Source of the DNA: a virus | Strand: one strand, 5' to 3' | Virus record (IMG/VR): IMGVR_UViG_3300023109_001295 | Location: 1 to 54,869 of that record | Length of the DNA stretch: 54,869 nt | Shown here: positions 1 to 6,598 of the stretch, piece by piece | Layout: each line of letters begins with the position of its first letter | Position numbering within the stretch: the first letter of the stretch is position 1 | The notes under the pieces: generated by a model | The model's input: the letters and a program-made list of their open reading frames with translations, nothing else | The model's database searches: none | What the model was told of the DNA's origin: nothing | Translations under genes and position numbers: made by a program

Positions 1-127
1 CTTGCATCGAGTTATCAACCCAAACTTGTAGCTTGGAGAAAGAACCTAAACGAACCCAAGTATCATCATTTGCTTTAGTATCAAAGTATCCTAACGCAAA
101 TTTCTTCTTCATGTCAATACGATCCAT
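1..127 (-). CDS. partial early phage protein, unknown function
   Basis: The N-terminal 42 codons of a leftward gene whose 3' end lies beyond the window. It begins MDRIDMKKKFALGYFD. The start at 127 is supported by an AAGGAA ribosome-binding site and by the early promoter at 158-186. The visible part has no signal peptide or membrane segment and I recognise no family. Its promoter places it among the early genes. Confidence 0.7.
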   Translation of the reverse strand, partial: MDRIDMKKKFALGYFDTKANDDTWVRLGSFSKLQVWVDNSMQ

Positions 128-157
128 TCTTGTTTCCTTTTCTCAATTTATAGAACA

Positions 158-186
158 ATTATAAACGGTTTCATAAAGAATGTAAA
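158..186 (-). promoter_or_regulatory. early sigma70-type promoter
   Basis: On the minus strand, TTTACA (181-186) and TATAAT (158-163) are separated by 17 bases. Transcription would run left into the partial gene ending at 127. It belongs to a family of 19 near-identical promoters in the window. Confidence 0.85.
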
Positions 187-204
187 CAACTTTTTTCTCT
201 CTGG

Positions 205-226
205 TTAGAACTTTTTGTTATATTAA
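205..226. repeat. dispersed 22-bp element, copy 1
   Basis: The element TTAGAACTTTTTGTTATATT (plus AA) lies upstream of the early promoter at 158-186. A copy with one mismatch is at 11741-11762, in the same position relative to another early promoter. It could be an upstream promoter element or a leftover of promoter duplication. Confidence 0.5.
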
Positions 227-343
227 TTACTATTTTTATAACGAATAGAATGTCATCTAAAGGATGATTATTGCTGCCATAGATTGAATCCATTGACTTT
301 CAAACTTATTCTAGAGGGACGATACAAAGCCCTAAAAATTGCC

Positions 344-351
344 TATTTATA
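344..351 (-). promoter_or_regulatory. T4-type late promoter box, leftward
   Basis: TATAAATA on the minus strand. With the box at 362-369 on the other strand it forms a divergent, inverted pair 10 bases apart. It would direct late transcription left, towards the gene at 1-127. Confidence 0.5.
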
Positions 352-361
352 GTCGTATCTG

Positions 362-369
362 TATAAATA
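362..369 (+). promoter_or_regulatory. T4-type late promoter box in front of the curli cassette
   Basis: TATAAATA on the plus strand, the only such plus-strand box found. It lies 5 bases before the ATG at 375, so the transcript would start at or very near the start codon. It is the best candidate for driving the rightward cassette 375-9243. Confidence 0.65.
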
Positions 370-374
370 ACAGT

Positions 375-671
375 ATGGAAGAGATCTTTAAGCTTATATC
401 CGATGTGGGATTACCTATTGCTGGTGCTATCACAATGGGCTTCTTTATTTTTATTATCATCAAGCAAATATTTGAAGGAATCGTTGACAATATAGCCACG
501 CTTACAATGTTTGCGGAATCACTAGAAAATAGAGCAAGAACCATGTCGAACGAGATGATCAAGATTGATCTCCTTGTTTCGAGTGCATTAGGATTAACAC
601 CAGATATTGGCAGAGTTGCTCGAGCAGAGAACTTTGTTGAAGATGGAAAGGTTGACGTAAGGAGAGATTAA
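375..671 (+). CDS. small membrane protein, holin-like architecture
   Basis: 98 residues. One hydrophobic segment (about residues 11-30, GAITMGFFIFIIIKQ) is followed by a predicted helical, partly charged tail. The ATG at 375 has no clear Shine-Dalgarno sequence and lies just after a late promoter box; a TTG at 339 in the same frame is a weaker option. First gene of the rightward cassette, one base from the next gene. The layout resembles small phage holin/UviB-like proteins, but no family is certain. It may help insert or regulate the downstream secretion proteins, or act in lysis. Confidence 0.6.
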   Translation: MEEIFKLISDVGLPIAGAITMGFFIFIIIKQIFEGIVDNIATLTMFAESLENRARTMSNEMIKIDLLVSSALGLTPDIGRVARAENFVEDGKVDVRRD

Positions 672-672
672 G

Positions 673-855
673 GTGGCAAAAGAAAACCTTAAAGGCGCGT
701 CTCGAAAACTGATACAGGCAGGACAAGATTGGAGTGACCCAGATACGTGGAAGGCATTAGCTTTCGTCTTGGTCTTCTTTGCTGCTGGGTTGTGGTTATT
801 TGCTACACATGATCCTGTCTACACATATACAAAAATGGAATCATTAGAAAGATAA
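673..855 (+). CDS. small single-span membrane protein
   Basis: 60 residues from a GTG start, with GGAGAG upstream. A charged N-terminal half is followed by one membrane segment at about residues 28-46 (ALAFVLVFFAAGLWLF). Its stop overlaps the next start (TAATG), so translation is probably coupled. Function unknown; part of the curli cassette by position. Confidence 0.6.
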   Translation: MAKENLKGASRKLIQAGQDWSDPDTWKALAFVLVFFAAGLWLFATHDPVYTYTKMESLER

Positions 856-1139
856 TGGATATTGCGAATTTAGTTAATGAGTATGGATTCCCTGCTGTCA
901 TGGTAGTAGGACTAGGATACTTTGTGTATTTTGTTTGGAAGTTTGTGAATGAGAATTTACAGCCAGAAATTGATAAACAACACATGGCTTTAATCAAACT
1001 CATTGACCGTATGAGAATGCTTGACCAGGATTTAATTCGTTTACAACAAAAAGTAGATGTTGTTCTGAAATATAAAGAAATGGAAAAATTGAAAGAGGAA
1101 GGGAAGAGGAGAAAAAAATCAAATGAAACTAGCAATTAA
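855..1139 (+). CDS. membrane-anchored coiled-coil protein, BhlA/UviB-like layout
   Basis: 94 residues: an N-terminal membrane segment (about 10-32), then a helical region with heptad-like leucine/isoleucine spacing (about 40-75), then a lysine-rich tail. This layout is seen in BhlA/UviB-type holin-like phage proteins, so a membrane-permeabilising or scaffold role is possible. It overlaps csgF by 17 bases, tying it to the secretion genes. Function is not established. Confidence 0.6.
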   Translation: MDIANLVNEYGFPAVMVVGLGYFVYFVWKFVNENLQPEIDKQHMALIKLIDRMRMLDQDLIRLQQKVDVVLKYKEMEKLKEEGKRRKKSNETSN

Positions 1140-1641
1140 AGTATTATCGGCATTTGTAGTATCATTTATAATAGGTGCTTTGTTTACTGCTAACGCAATG
1201 GCAGAGCCTATTGTTCATGGTTTTAAGAATCCGTCTTTTAGTGGGATAGGAACAGGCGCACACTACCTTACCGTTGAGAACCAAGAACACGGTAGAAAGA
1301 AAGCAATTAAAGATGCGATGGAAGCAGCGCAGAGAGCAGCCGAAAGAGAAGCATCTAATACAACTCTTGCCAAGTTTATTAGAAACCTAGAATCACGTAT
1401 ATATGCTCAGTTATCAAAACAGTTAGTTGATAACATGTTCTCTAACGAAAACCCAGTTAGATTTGGATCTTTCGTATTAGAAGGATCTACAGTAACTTAC
1501 GAAGTAATTACAAGTGCAGATGGAACTGAATTTATTAAAATGACAATTGTTGATGAGAATGGAACATCTACAGTTATCGAAATACCGATTGGCAGCGGTA
1601 ACTTTGGAGGAAGCGATGATACGGGCTCTGACGGCGGTTAG
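1123..1641 (+). CDS. csgF: CsgF-like curli assembly protein
   Basis: 172 residues. A Sec signal peptide ends near NAMA (residue 27). The mature protein opens with FKNPSFSGIGTGAHYL, matching the conserved CsgF start (FRNPNFGGNPNNGAFLL in E. coli, from memory). The C-terminal part, TIVDENGTSTVIEIP, matches the CsgF end. CsgF is exported through CsgG, plugs the pore and anchors the curli nucleator outside the cell. Compared with E. coli it has a long helical middle (about 60-120) and an acidic Gly/Ser/Asp tail. SD GGAG lies before ATG 1123. It overlaps csgG by 26 bases, so the two are probably made together. Confidence 0.85.
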   Translation: MKLAIKVLSAFVVSFIIGALFTANAMAEPIVHGFKNPSFSGIGTGAHYLTVENQEHGRKKAIKDAMEAAQRAAEREASNTTLAKFIRNLESRIYAQLSKQLVDNMFSNENPVRFGSFVLEGSTVTYEVITSADGTEFIKMTIVDENGTSTVIEIPIGSGNFGGSDDTGSDGG

Positions 1642-2596
1642 CGTATTACTGTTTTTAACAGGGTGTGCCTCTTTTTCTCAAATTCCAGTTTGGAGCGAAG
1701 ATCCAGGCGAATGTTCTTACGAGAACGGTAAATGGGATGATTGGAAAGATGAGAAGTATATTGGAGATAAAGCATACCAAGGTACAAGAAAGTTTTTTGG
1801 AAAGGGATTAATTTGCGCTGAGAAACCTCAGGTAGTTAAGTTACCATCCTTTATGGAATTATTGAATCTACCAGCTGCACAAAATATGCCTGTGGTTGCA
1901 GTATATAGATTCGAAGATAAAACAGGCCAAAGAAAAGATTCACAAACAGGTCAAAGTTTTAGTACAGCGGTTACACAAGGCGGTACTGAATTATTGATTG
2001 ATGCTCTAAAGACAGCTGGGAACGGCAAGTGGTTTAGAGTTGTAGAACGACAAGGGATAGATGCTCTTGTTAGAGAAAGACAAATTATAAGATCAGCACG
2101 GGATGAAGCAGCTAAGAAGCTTAATGAAAAATCTCCTGGTGTAGGTCCTCTATTATTCGCAGGAATGATTATAGAGGGTGGTATAGTTGGTTATGATAGT
2201 AATATGAAAACTGGTGGTAGAGGAGCAAGGACTTTAGGTATAGGTTTTAGTAATCAATATCGACAAGACCAAGTTACAGTTTCTGTACGAGCAGTTAGCG
2301 TGTTAACAGGTGAAATATTATTGAATGTCCAAACGAAAAAATCAATCCTAAGCTACGGTGCAGGAGGAGACGTTTTCCGATTTGTAGAACAAGGAACACA
2401 GTTGATTGAATACGAGGACGGAGTGGGTAATAATGAATCAGTGACATACGCGGTACGAACAGCTATTGAGGCTGCAGTACTAGAAATGATATACCAAGGC
2501 CACGATAGAGGGTTTTGGACAATCGTAGATGGACATCGTCACCCCCATCAGAAAGATCATATGGGTACAAACGATAAACATGCGATTAAACAATAA
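1616..2596 (+). CDS. csgG: CsgG-like outer-membrane curli secretion lipoprotein
   Basis: 326 residues. The start at 1616 is chosen for a strong GGAGGA site and because it gives a lipoprotein signal peptide with lipobox LTGC (Cys17). The core matches CsgG: VAVYRFEDKTGQ, FSTAVTQG, WFRVVERQGIDALVRERQII, EGGIVGYDSNMKTGG.GAR, and TGEILLNVQTKKSILSY. CsgG forms the nonameric outer-membrane channel that secretes curlin. An extra stretch of about 43 residues between lipobox and core carries two cysteines (33 and 67) absent from E. coli CsgG. Full length with all core blocks present, so probably functional. No csgE or csgC was seen. Confidence 0.93.
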   Translation: MIRALTAVSVLLFLTGCASFSQIPVWSEDPGECSYENGKWDDWKDEKYIGDKAYQGTRKFFGKGLICAEKPQVVKLPSFMELLNLPAAQNMPVVAVYRFEDKTGQRKDSQTGQSFSTAVTQGGTELLIDALKTAGNGKWFRVVERQGIDALVRERQIIRSARDEAAKKLNEKSPGVGPLLFAGMIIEGGIVGYDSNMKTGGRGARTLGIGFSNQYRQDQVTVSVRAVSVLTGEILLNVQTKKSILSYGAGGDVFRFVEQGTQLIEYEDGVGNNESVTYAVRTAIEAAVLEMIYQGHDRGFWTIVDGHRHPHQKDHMGTNDKHAIKQ

Positions 2597-2607
2597 AGGA
2601 AAAAATA

Positions 2608-3339
2608 ATGAAACATAAAATAATAGGCCTATCTTTATTATGTATGTTTTCTTTCAATGCATTTGGGCAAGCAACAGACGATAATGAAATTAACATCGAC
2701 CAAACCGGTGATACATTAACGTTATACATAGACCAATACGGATATGGTAACAAGATTGGACTAAACGACTTTAGTTCTTCTTCAACACCAATGACTGTAT
2801 CAGGTTCTTCGTTAACGATTAATATTGACCAGATTGGTAATGAGAATTTATTATTCGGTCCTCTGATTGCAGATAGCTCAACTTACAATCTTCTTTTTAC
2901 AGGAGATAGTAATTCTTATGATTGGAACATAGGATATGTTGGTTCTTCAGACACTTCAGCAATAGATGTTGACTTTACTGGTGATTCAAATACTATGGAC
3001 TTTGACCAAGGCTATAACGCAAGTGCAGAAAGATTAGATATGGATTTGACATTAATCGGAGATAGCAATATCTTTGATGTTGACATAGATGTAGATGACG
3101 CAGTTTGGAACTTCGATATTACAGGTGGTTCTAATAACATTAACACTATGCAGAAGGATGGTGGAGAACAAGAGATCAATGTAACGTTGGTCGGTGATTC
3201 TGCTGACATAGATATCAACCAAATGAGTGGAACCTGTGCAACAGGCGTAACCACTTGTAATGGTATCATCACACTCGATGTGGATTCTGATAATGCAACT
3301 ATTCAAATCAATCAGAAAGATTCAGCTAACGACAGCTAA
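2608..3339 (+). CDS. curlin-like repeat protein, secreted (subunit 1)
   Basis: 243 residues. A signal peptide ends near FGQA (about residue 22). The mature part is a series of curlin-like strand repeats rich in Asn, Asp, Gln and Gly: INIDQTGDTLTLYIDQYGYGN, LTINIDQIGN, then several hydrophobic-GDSN-xxDxD units. The last part has a cysteine pair (TCATGVTTC) and ends IQINQKDS. Such repeats are typical of CsgA/CsgB amyloid subunits, and the gene directly follows csgG. AAGGAA precedes the start. It is more acidic than E. coli CsgA. Probably the exported fibre subunit or nucleator; amyloid formation is inferred, not shown. Confidence 0.8.
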   Translation: MKHKIIGLSLLCMFSFNAFGQATDDNEINIDQTGDTLTLYIDQYGYGNKIGLNDFSSSSTPMTVSGSSLTINIDQIGNENLLFGPLIADSSTYNLLFTGDSNSYDWNIGYVGSSDTSAIDVDFTGDSNTMDFDQGYNASAERLDMDLTLIGDSNIFDVDIDVDDAVWNFDITGGSNNINTMQKDGGEQEINVTLVGDSADIDINQMSGTCATGVTTCNGIITLDVDSDNATIQINQKDSANDS

Positions 3340-4450
3340 GTTTCTACTGTTAGGCTCCATTATAACTTTACCTCTTGAAGTTATATCAAGTCAAATAGGA
3401 GAAATTGTAGAATCGAAAGGTAGTGGGCAAATTGTTCGAGAGGCTGGTAATAGTATCAGCCTCTCAGACAGTCCCTCAATTGAATTAAACGATACTGCTG
3501 AAACAACAAACGGTCGTATGCTAATTGAGTTTTTAGATAAAGCTGAACTCTCACTTACAGAACATACGAAAGTATACATAGATAAAGTATACTACGATCC
3601 TGACCCAAGCAAGTCAAAAATGACAATGCGAATGGCATTAGGCACAGCACGCTTTGCTTCAGGTCGATTAGGAATGGTCAATAAGAATAACATTGACATT
3701 CAAACTCCCACTGCATCAATTGCAGTTCGCGGAACAGATTTTACAACAACGATAGACGAGCTTGGCAGATCTCTTGTCATATTATTACCTGACGAATTTG
3801 GAAACCCTTCTGGTTCCATTACAGTCTTTAATGATGGTGGAGAGATTGTATTGAATGAAGCGTATGCTGCTACAATGGTTTCTTCAATGGATAGTCCGCC
3901 TACAAGACAAATCACAATGGTTGGAATAACACCAAGTATGATAGACAATATGTTTATCGTATCGCCTCCTCCTGAGGTTAGAGAAGCAATAGACGAACAG
4001 TTAGCAGATGATATGAATGCAGATCAAGGAATACTTGATATTGACTTTTTAGAGTTTGATGGATTAGATATTGATTACTTGGAGGACGATGCGTTAGAGT
4101 TCACAGAGCTTGACATTGATTATTTAAATGTTGATTACTTAACTGATGTATTAAATGTAGTTGAGGCATTAATCTCTACAGCAGCAAGACTTGACGATAG
4201 TGCATTAGCTCAATCGTCTTTAGGAGCAGAATTAAAAGGTGCAGCCTTTGGTTTAAATTTAGATTCGCAATATAATGTTTATGAACAGGACGGTAAGGTA
4301 GTATTCTATCGTTCTGTAAATGAAACGATACAAATCATGTTAGGTTCTAATGCAAGAGCAACACTACGAACAACAGTAGACGGATACGAAGGTACTATAT
4401 TATTAAACGGTGGGGAAGACACGATTATTGAATTAAGACAGGGTGGATAA
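3293..4450 (+). CDS. FecR-domain exported protein
   Basis: 385 residues from ATG 3293, chosen because it gives a clean signal peptide (basic start, then KFLLLGSIITLPLEV). It overlaps the curlin gene by 47 bases. A FecR domain spans about residues 35-170, with GRMLIEFLDKAELSLTEHT and IQTPTASIAVRGTDF, the typical end of this fold. A later acidic region (about 246-286) repeats DIDYL-like units. FecR domains sense or bind ligands in the periplasm; FecR proteins often sit next to CHASE2 cyclases, and one lies downstream here. It may monitor curlin export or envelope state. Confidence 0.8.
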   Translation: MQLFKSIRKIQLTTAKFLLLGSIITLPLEVISSQIGEIVESKGSGQIVREAGNSISLSDSPSIELNDTAETTNGRMLIEFLDKAELSLTEHTKVYIDKVYYDPDPSKSKMTMRMALGTARFASGRLGMVNKNNIDIQTPTASIAVRGTDFTTTIDELGRSLVILLPDEFGNPSGSITVFNDGGEIVLNEAYAATMVSSMDSPPTRQITMVGITPSMIDNMFIVSPPPEVREAIDEQLADDMNADQGILDIDFLEFDGLDIDYLEDDALEFTELDIDYLNVDYLTDVLNVVEALISTAARLDDSALAQSSLGAELKGAAFGLNLDSQYNVYEQDGKVVFYRSVNETIQIMLGSNARATLRTTVDGYEGTILLNGGEDTIIELRQGG

Positions 4451-4459
4451 ATAAGTAAT

Positions 4460-5269
4460 ATGAAATATAAGAATAAAAACGAAGAACGAGCATGGGAGAT
4501 GTTTCGTAAATCAGTTGGACCAAGAGTATGGTCAGGCCGAGATTTGGGTACCTGGTTTGCGATGGGTGTATTCATAGGCGTAATGCTTGTTGCACCATAC
4601 ACGCTTGGAGATGATAATATAATTACAATGGAACAAACTGGTGATACTTTTCAATTAGGTGTAGATCAATTCGGTCACTCTAATGAAATCAGTATGTTAG
4701 ATGGTAATTCATATATTAATGCTTCAACTTTAGATATGTATTTAGTACAAGTAAATACGAGTCATACTGCTCTTGCTAATAGAATTACCTTTGATGAAAT
4801 AAGTGGTCAAGGTAATCAAATGAAAATAGGTCAAGGTATTGATTGGACTGATATTACATCAGACACTAACTTGGCTTGGAGTTACGATGGTTGGGAAGGC
4901 GGTGGTCATGAAGTTGATATTGCTATGTATGGTGATTATAATAAATTAGCAGTACAGCAAACAAACCAATCTACTGCACTCGACGGACATAACTTTGATT
5001 TACATTTAGCAGGTGATAACAACGAAGTTAAAATAAAGCAACAAAGTGATGGCGCAAAGAGTATAGATCTAACTATTTACAATGATGGTAACGATGCGTT
5101 CATTAGACAGAAGGGGAACGGTGCTTCGCACAATGCAAACATTACTCTTGATGGATTATATGGAACGGATTTAATATTAAAACAAATGAGTCAGACGAAT
5201 CAAACGTATACACTGAGTGTTAACTGCATGACGGTTGGTGGATGTGGAGTATCGGTAACTCAAGATTAG
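4460..5269 (+). CDS. curlin-like repeat protein, secreted (subunit 2)
   Basis: 269 residues. A long basic N-terminus is followed by a hydrophobic export signal (WFAMGVFIGVMLVAPYTLG, about 32-50). The mature part has curlin-like repeats: IITMEQTGDTFQLGVDQFGHSN, then units such as HEVDIAMYGDYNKLAVQQ, NFDLHLAGDNNEVKIKQQ and ANITLDGLYGTDLILKQ. It ends with a cysteine pair (NCMTVGGCGVSVTQD) like subunit 1. Two different curlin-type subunits recall the CsgA/CsgB pair (major subunit and nucleator). The 73-base gap after it holds an opposing promoter. No strong SD is visible. Confidence 0.78.
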   Translation: MKYKNKNEERAWEMFRKSVGPRVWSGRDLGTWFAMGVFIGVMLVAPYTLGDDNIITMEQTGDTFQLGVDQFGHSNEISMLDGNSYINASTLDMYLVQVNTSHTALANRITFDEISGQGNQMKIGQGIDWTDITSDTNLAWSYDGWEGGGHEVDIAMYGDYNKLAVQQTNQSTALDGHNFDLHLAGDNNEVKIKQQSDGAKSIDLTIYNDGNDAFIRQKGNGASHNANITLDGLYGTDLILKQMSQTNQTYTLSVNCMTVGGCGVSVTQD

Positions 5270-5295
5270 ATTATACCTTTAAAGTCGATAAACTT

Positions 5296-5324
5296 ATTAT
5301 AACACAGTTGGCAGTTGATGTCAA
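5296..5324 (-). promoter_or_regulatory. early-type promoter antisense to the curlin gene
   Basis: On the minus strand, TTGACA (5319-5324) and TATAAT (5296-5301) have a 17-base spacer, the same as promoters of the leftward early genes. It lies between rightward genes 4460-5269 and 5343-5654, so its transcript would be antisense to curlin subunit 2 and genes further left. No leftward gene follows it. Confidence 0.75.
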
Positions 5325-5342
5325 TAGAAAAATGAAATTATT

Positions 5343-5654
5343 ATGGAATTAGACATTTACGGAAATCCAATAGGAACTAAGTACCCAGGGGAAGAAGGCT
5401 GTCCTGATGGTATGATGTGTATTCCTGAAAACGAATTTCATATGCAACTTGCCGGTGCAGGTATGGAATACGATGAAACGTCGAGAGAGATTCAACCTGT
5501 TGGCGATGCAGAAGCAATTATAGATTTTACAAAAGATCTACTCTTCCTTGATCCTATGACAATTCTAAACATGGCAGTCCCTCTAACAATATTCGCGGTA
5601 TATGGTTTAACAATATATGCTGCGGTGAAATACATACAAAAGAAATTAAGTTAA
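5343..5654 (+). CDS. small membrane protein of the curli cassette, unknown
   Basis: 103 residues. The N-terminal half is soluble and acidic with two cysteines (GCPDGMMCIP). One membrane segment lies near the C-terminus (about 75-98, ILNMAVPLTIFAVYGLTIYAAV), followed by a short basic tail. Two bases from hemE. No strong SD before ATG 5343. I recognise no family. Its place between curlin and hemE suggests a membrane helper in the cassette. Confidence 0.6.
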   Translation: MELDIYGNPIGTKYPGEEGCPDGMMCIPENEFHMQLAGAGMEYDETSREIQPVGDAEAIIDFTKDLLFLDPMTILNMAVPLTIFAVYGLTIYAAVKYIQKKLS

Positions 5655-5656
5655 TT

Positions 5657-6598
5657 ATGAAAACATTATTACAAAGAACAATACAAGATAAAGAAGTCAA
5701 TTTATATCCTACATGGTTAATGAGACAAGCAGGTCGTTATATGCCTGCATATATGGAAATGAAAGCAAAGTCAAATGGCTTCTTAGATATGGCAATGACT
5801 CCATGGAAGGCTGCTGAAATTACAATGCAACCTATTCTTGAGTTTGATATGGATTGTGCAATTATATTCTCAGACATACTTGTTGTGAATCACGCTTTAG
5901 GTCAAGAACTTGATTATAATCCATCTCCTGTATTAGGTCCATATAGTCCATCATTCTTTGATACTCCTATAGAAGAGTTTGTAGAAAACTGCGAACCTGT
6001 ATATGAAGCAATACGAAGAGTTAGAGAAGAGCTTGATGATAGTAAATCATTAATTGGATTTGCGGCAGCACCGTATACAATATGTAAGTATATGTGTAAA
6101 GAACAAAATTTAGATGCGGTAGTAAAACTGATACCGTATATTATCGAACATTTAGAAAGACAGATCGATGCAGGCTGTGATACAGTACAAATCTTTGATT
6201 CGCATGCTGGTGATATTTCTGAAGAAGACTTCGAAGCATTCGTTATGAATCCAACTAAACTTATTGTAGATCATATTCGACATCTATATCCTGAAGTATG
6301 TATTATTGCATTTCCAAGATTAGTAGGTGATAAGATTAATACTTATATTGAATATGTCAATCCAGATTGTACTAATATCAGCGATGATAAACCAGTTGAT
6401 GAAATCAATGGTGAAGTACTACAAGGTGGTATAGCAATTAAGAGATTAATTAAAGGAGAAGATATTACACCTGTCCTCAATAAAATGAAAGACAGACCGT
6501 ATGTTGTTAACTTAGCTCATGGAATCCACAAGACGACTCCTGTAGAGCATGTAAGACAATTTGTAAATACGGTAAAAGAATATCGAAAGAATGTTTAA
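5657..6598 (+). CDS. hemE: uroporphyrinogen decarboxylase (HemE)
   Basis: 313 residues, shorter than the usual 340-355. HemE removes four carboxyl groups from uroporphyrinogen III to give coproporphyrinogen III in haem synthesis. Signatures: LMRQAGRYMPAY (residues 21-32, the substrate-binding arginine motif), AIIFSDILVVNHALG (catalytic Asp region), GFAAAPYTICKYM (the Tyr motif, diverged from GSPWTLATYM), VQIFDSHAGDIS, and NLAHGIHKTTP near the end. Key residues look intact. It sits between a membrane protein and the cyclase, overlapping the latter by 8 bases. With ALAS (33770-34972) it makes two haem-pathway enzymes in one phage. Confidence 0.9.
   Translation: MKTLLQRTIQDKEVNLYPTWLMRQAGRYMPAYMEMKAKSNGFLDMAMTPWKAAEITMQPILEFDMDCAIIFSDILVVNHALGQELDYNPSPVLGPYSPSFFDTPIEEFVENCEPVYEAIRRVREELDDSKSLIGFAAAPYTICKYMCKEQNLDAVVKLIPYIIEHLERQIDAGCDTVQIFDSHAGDISEEDFEAFVMNPTKLIVDHIRHLYPEVCIIAFPRLVGDKINTYIEYVNPDCTNISDDKPVDEINGEVLQGGIAIKRLIKGEDITPVLNKMKDRPYVVNLAHGIHKTTPVEHVRQFVNTVKEYRKNV

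Noticed and set aside
1547-1615. Upstream start for the CsgG gene at 1547
   Set aside because: ATG 1616 has GGAGGA and makes a proper lipoprotein signal; the longer form would bury it.
3260-3292. Upstream start for the FecR gene at 3260
   Set aside because: The extra residues precede a good signal peptide and lie fully inside the curlin gene; ATG 3293 is preferred.
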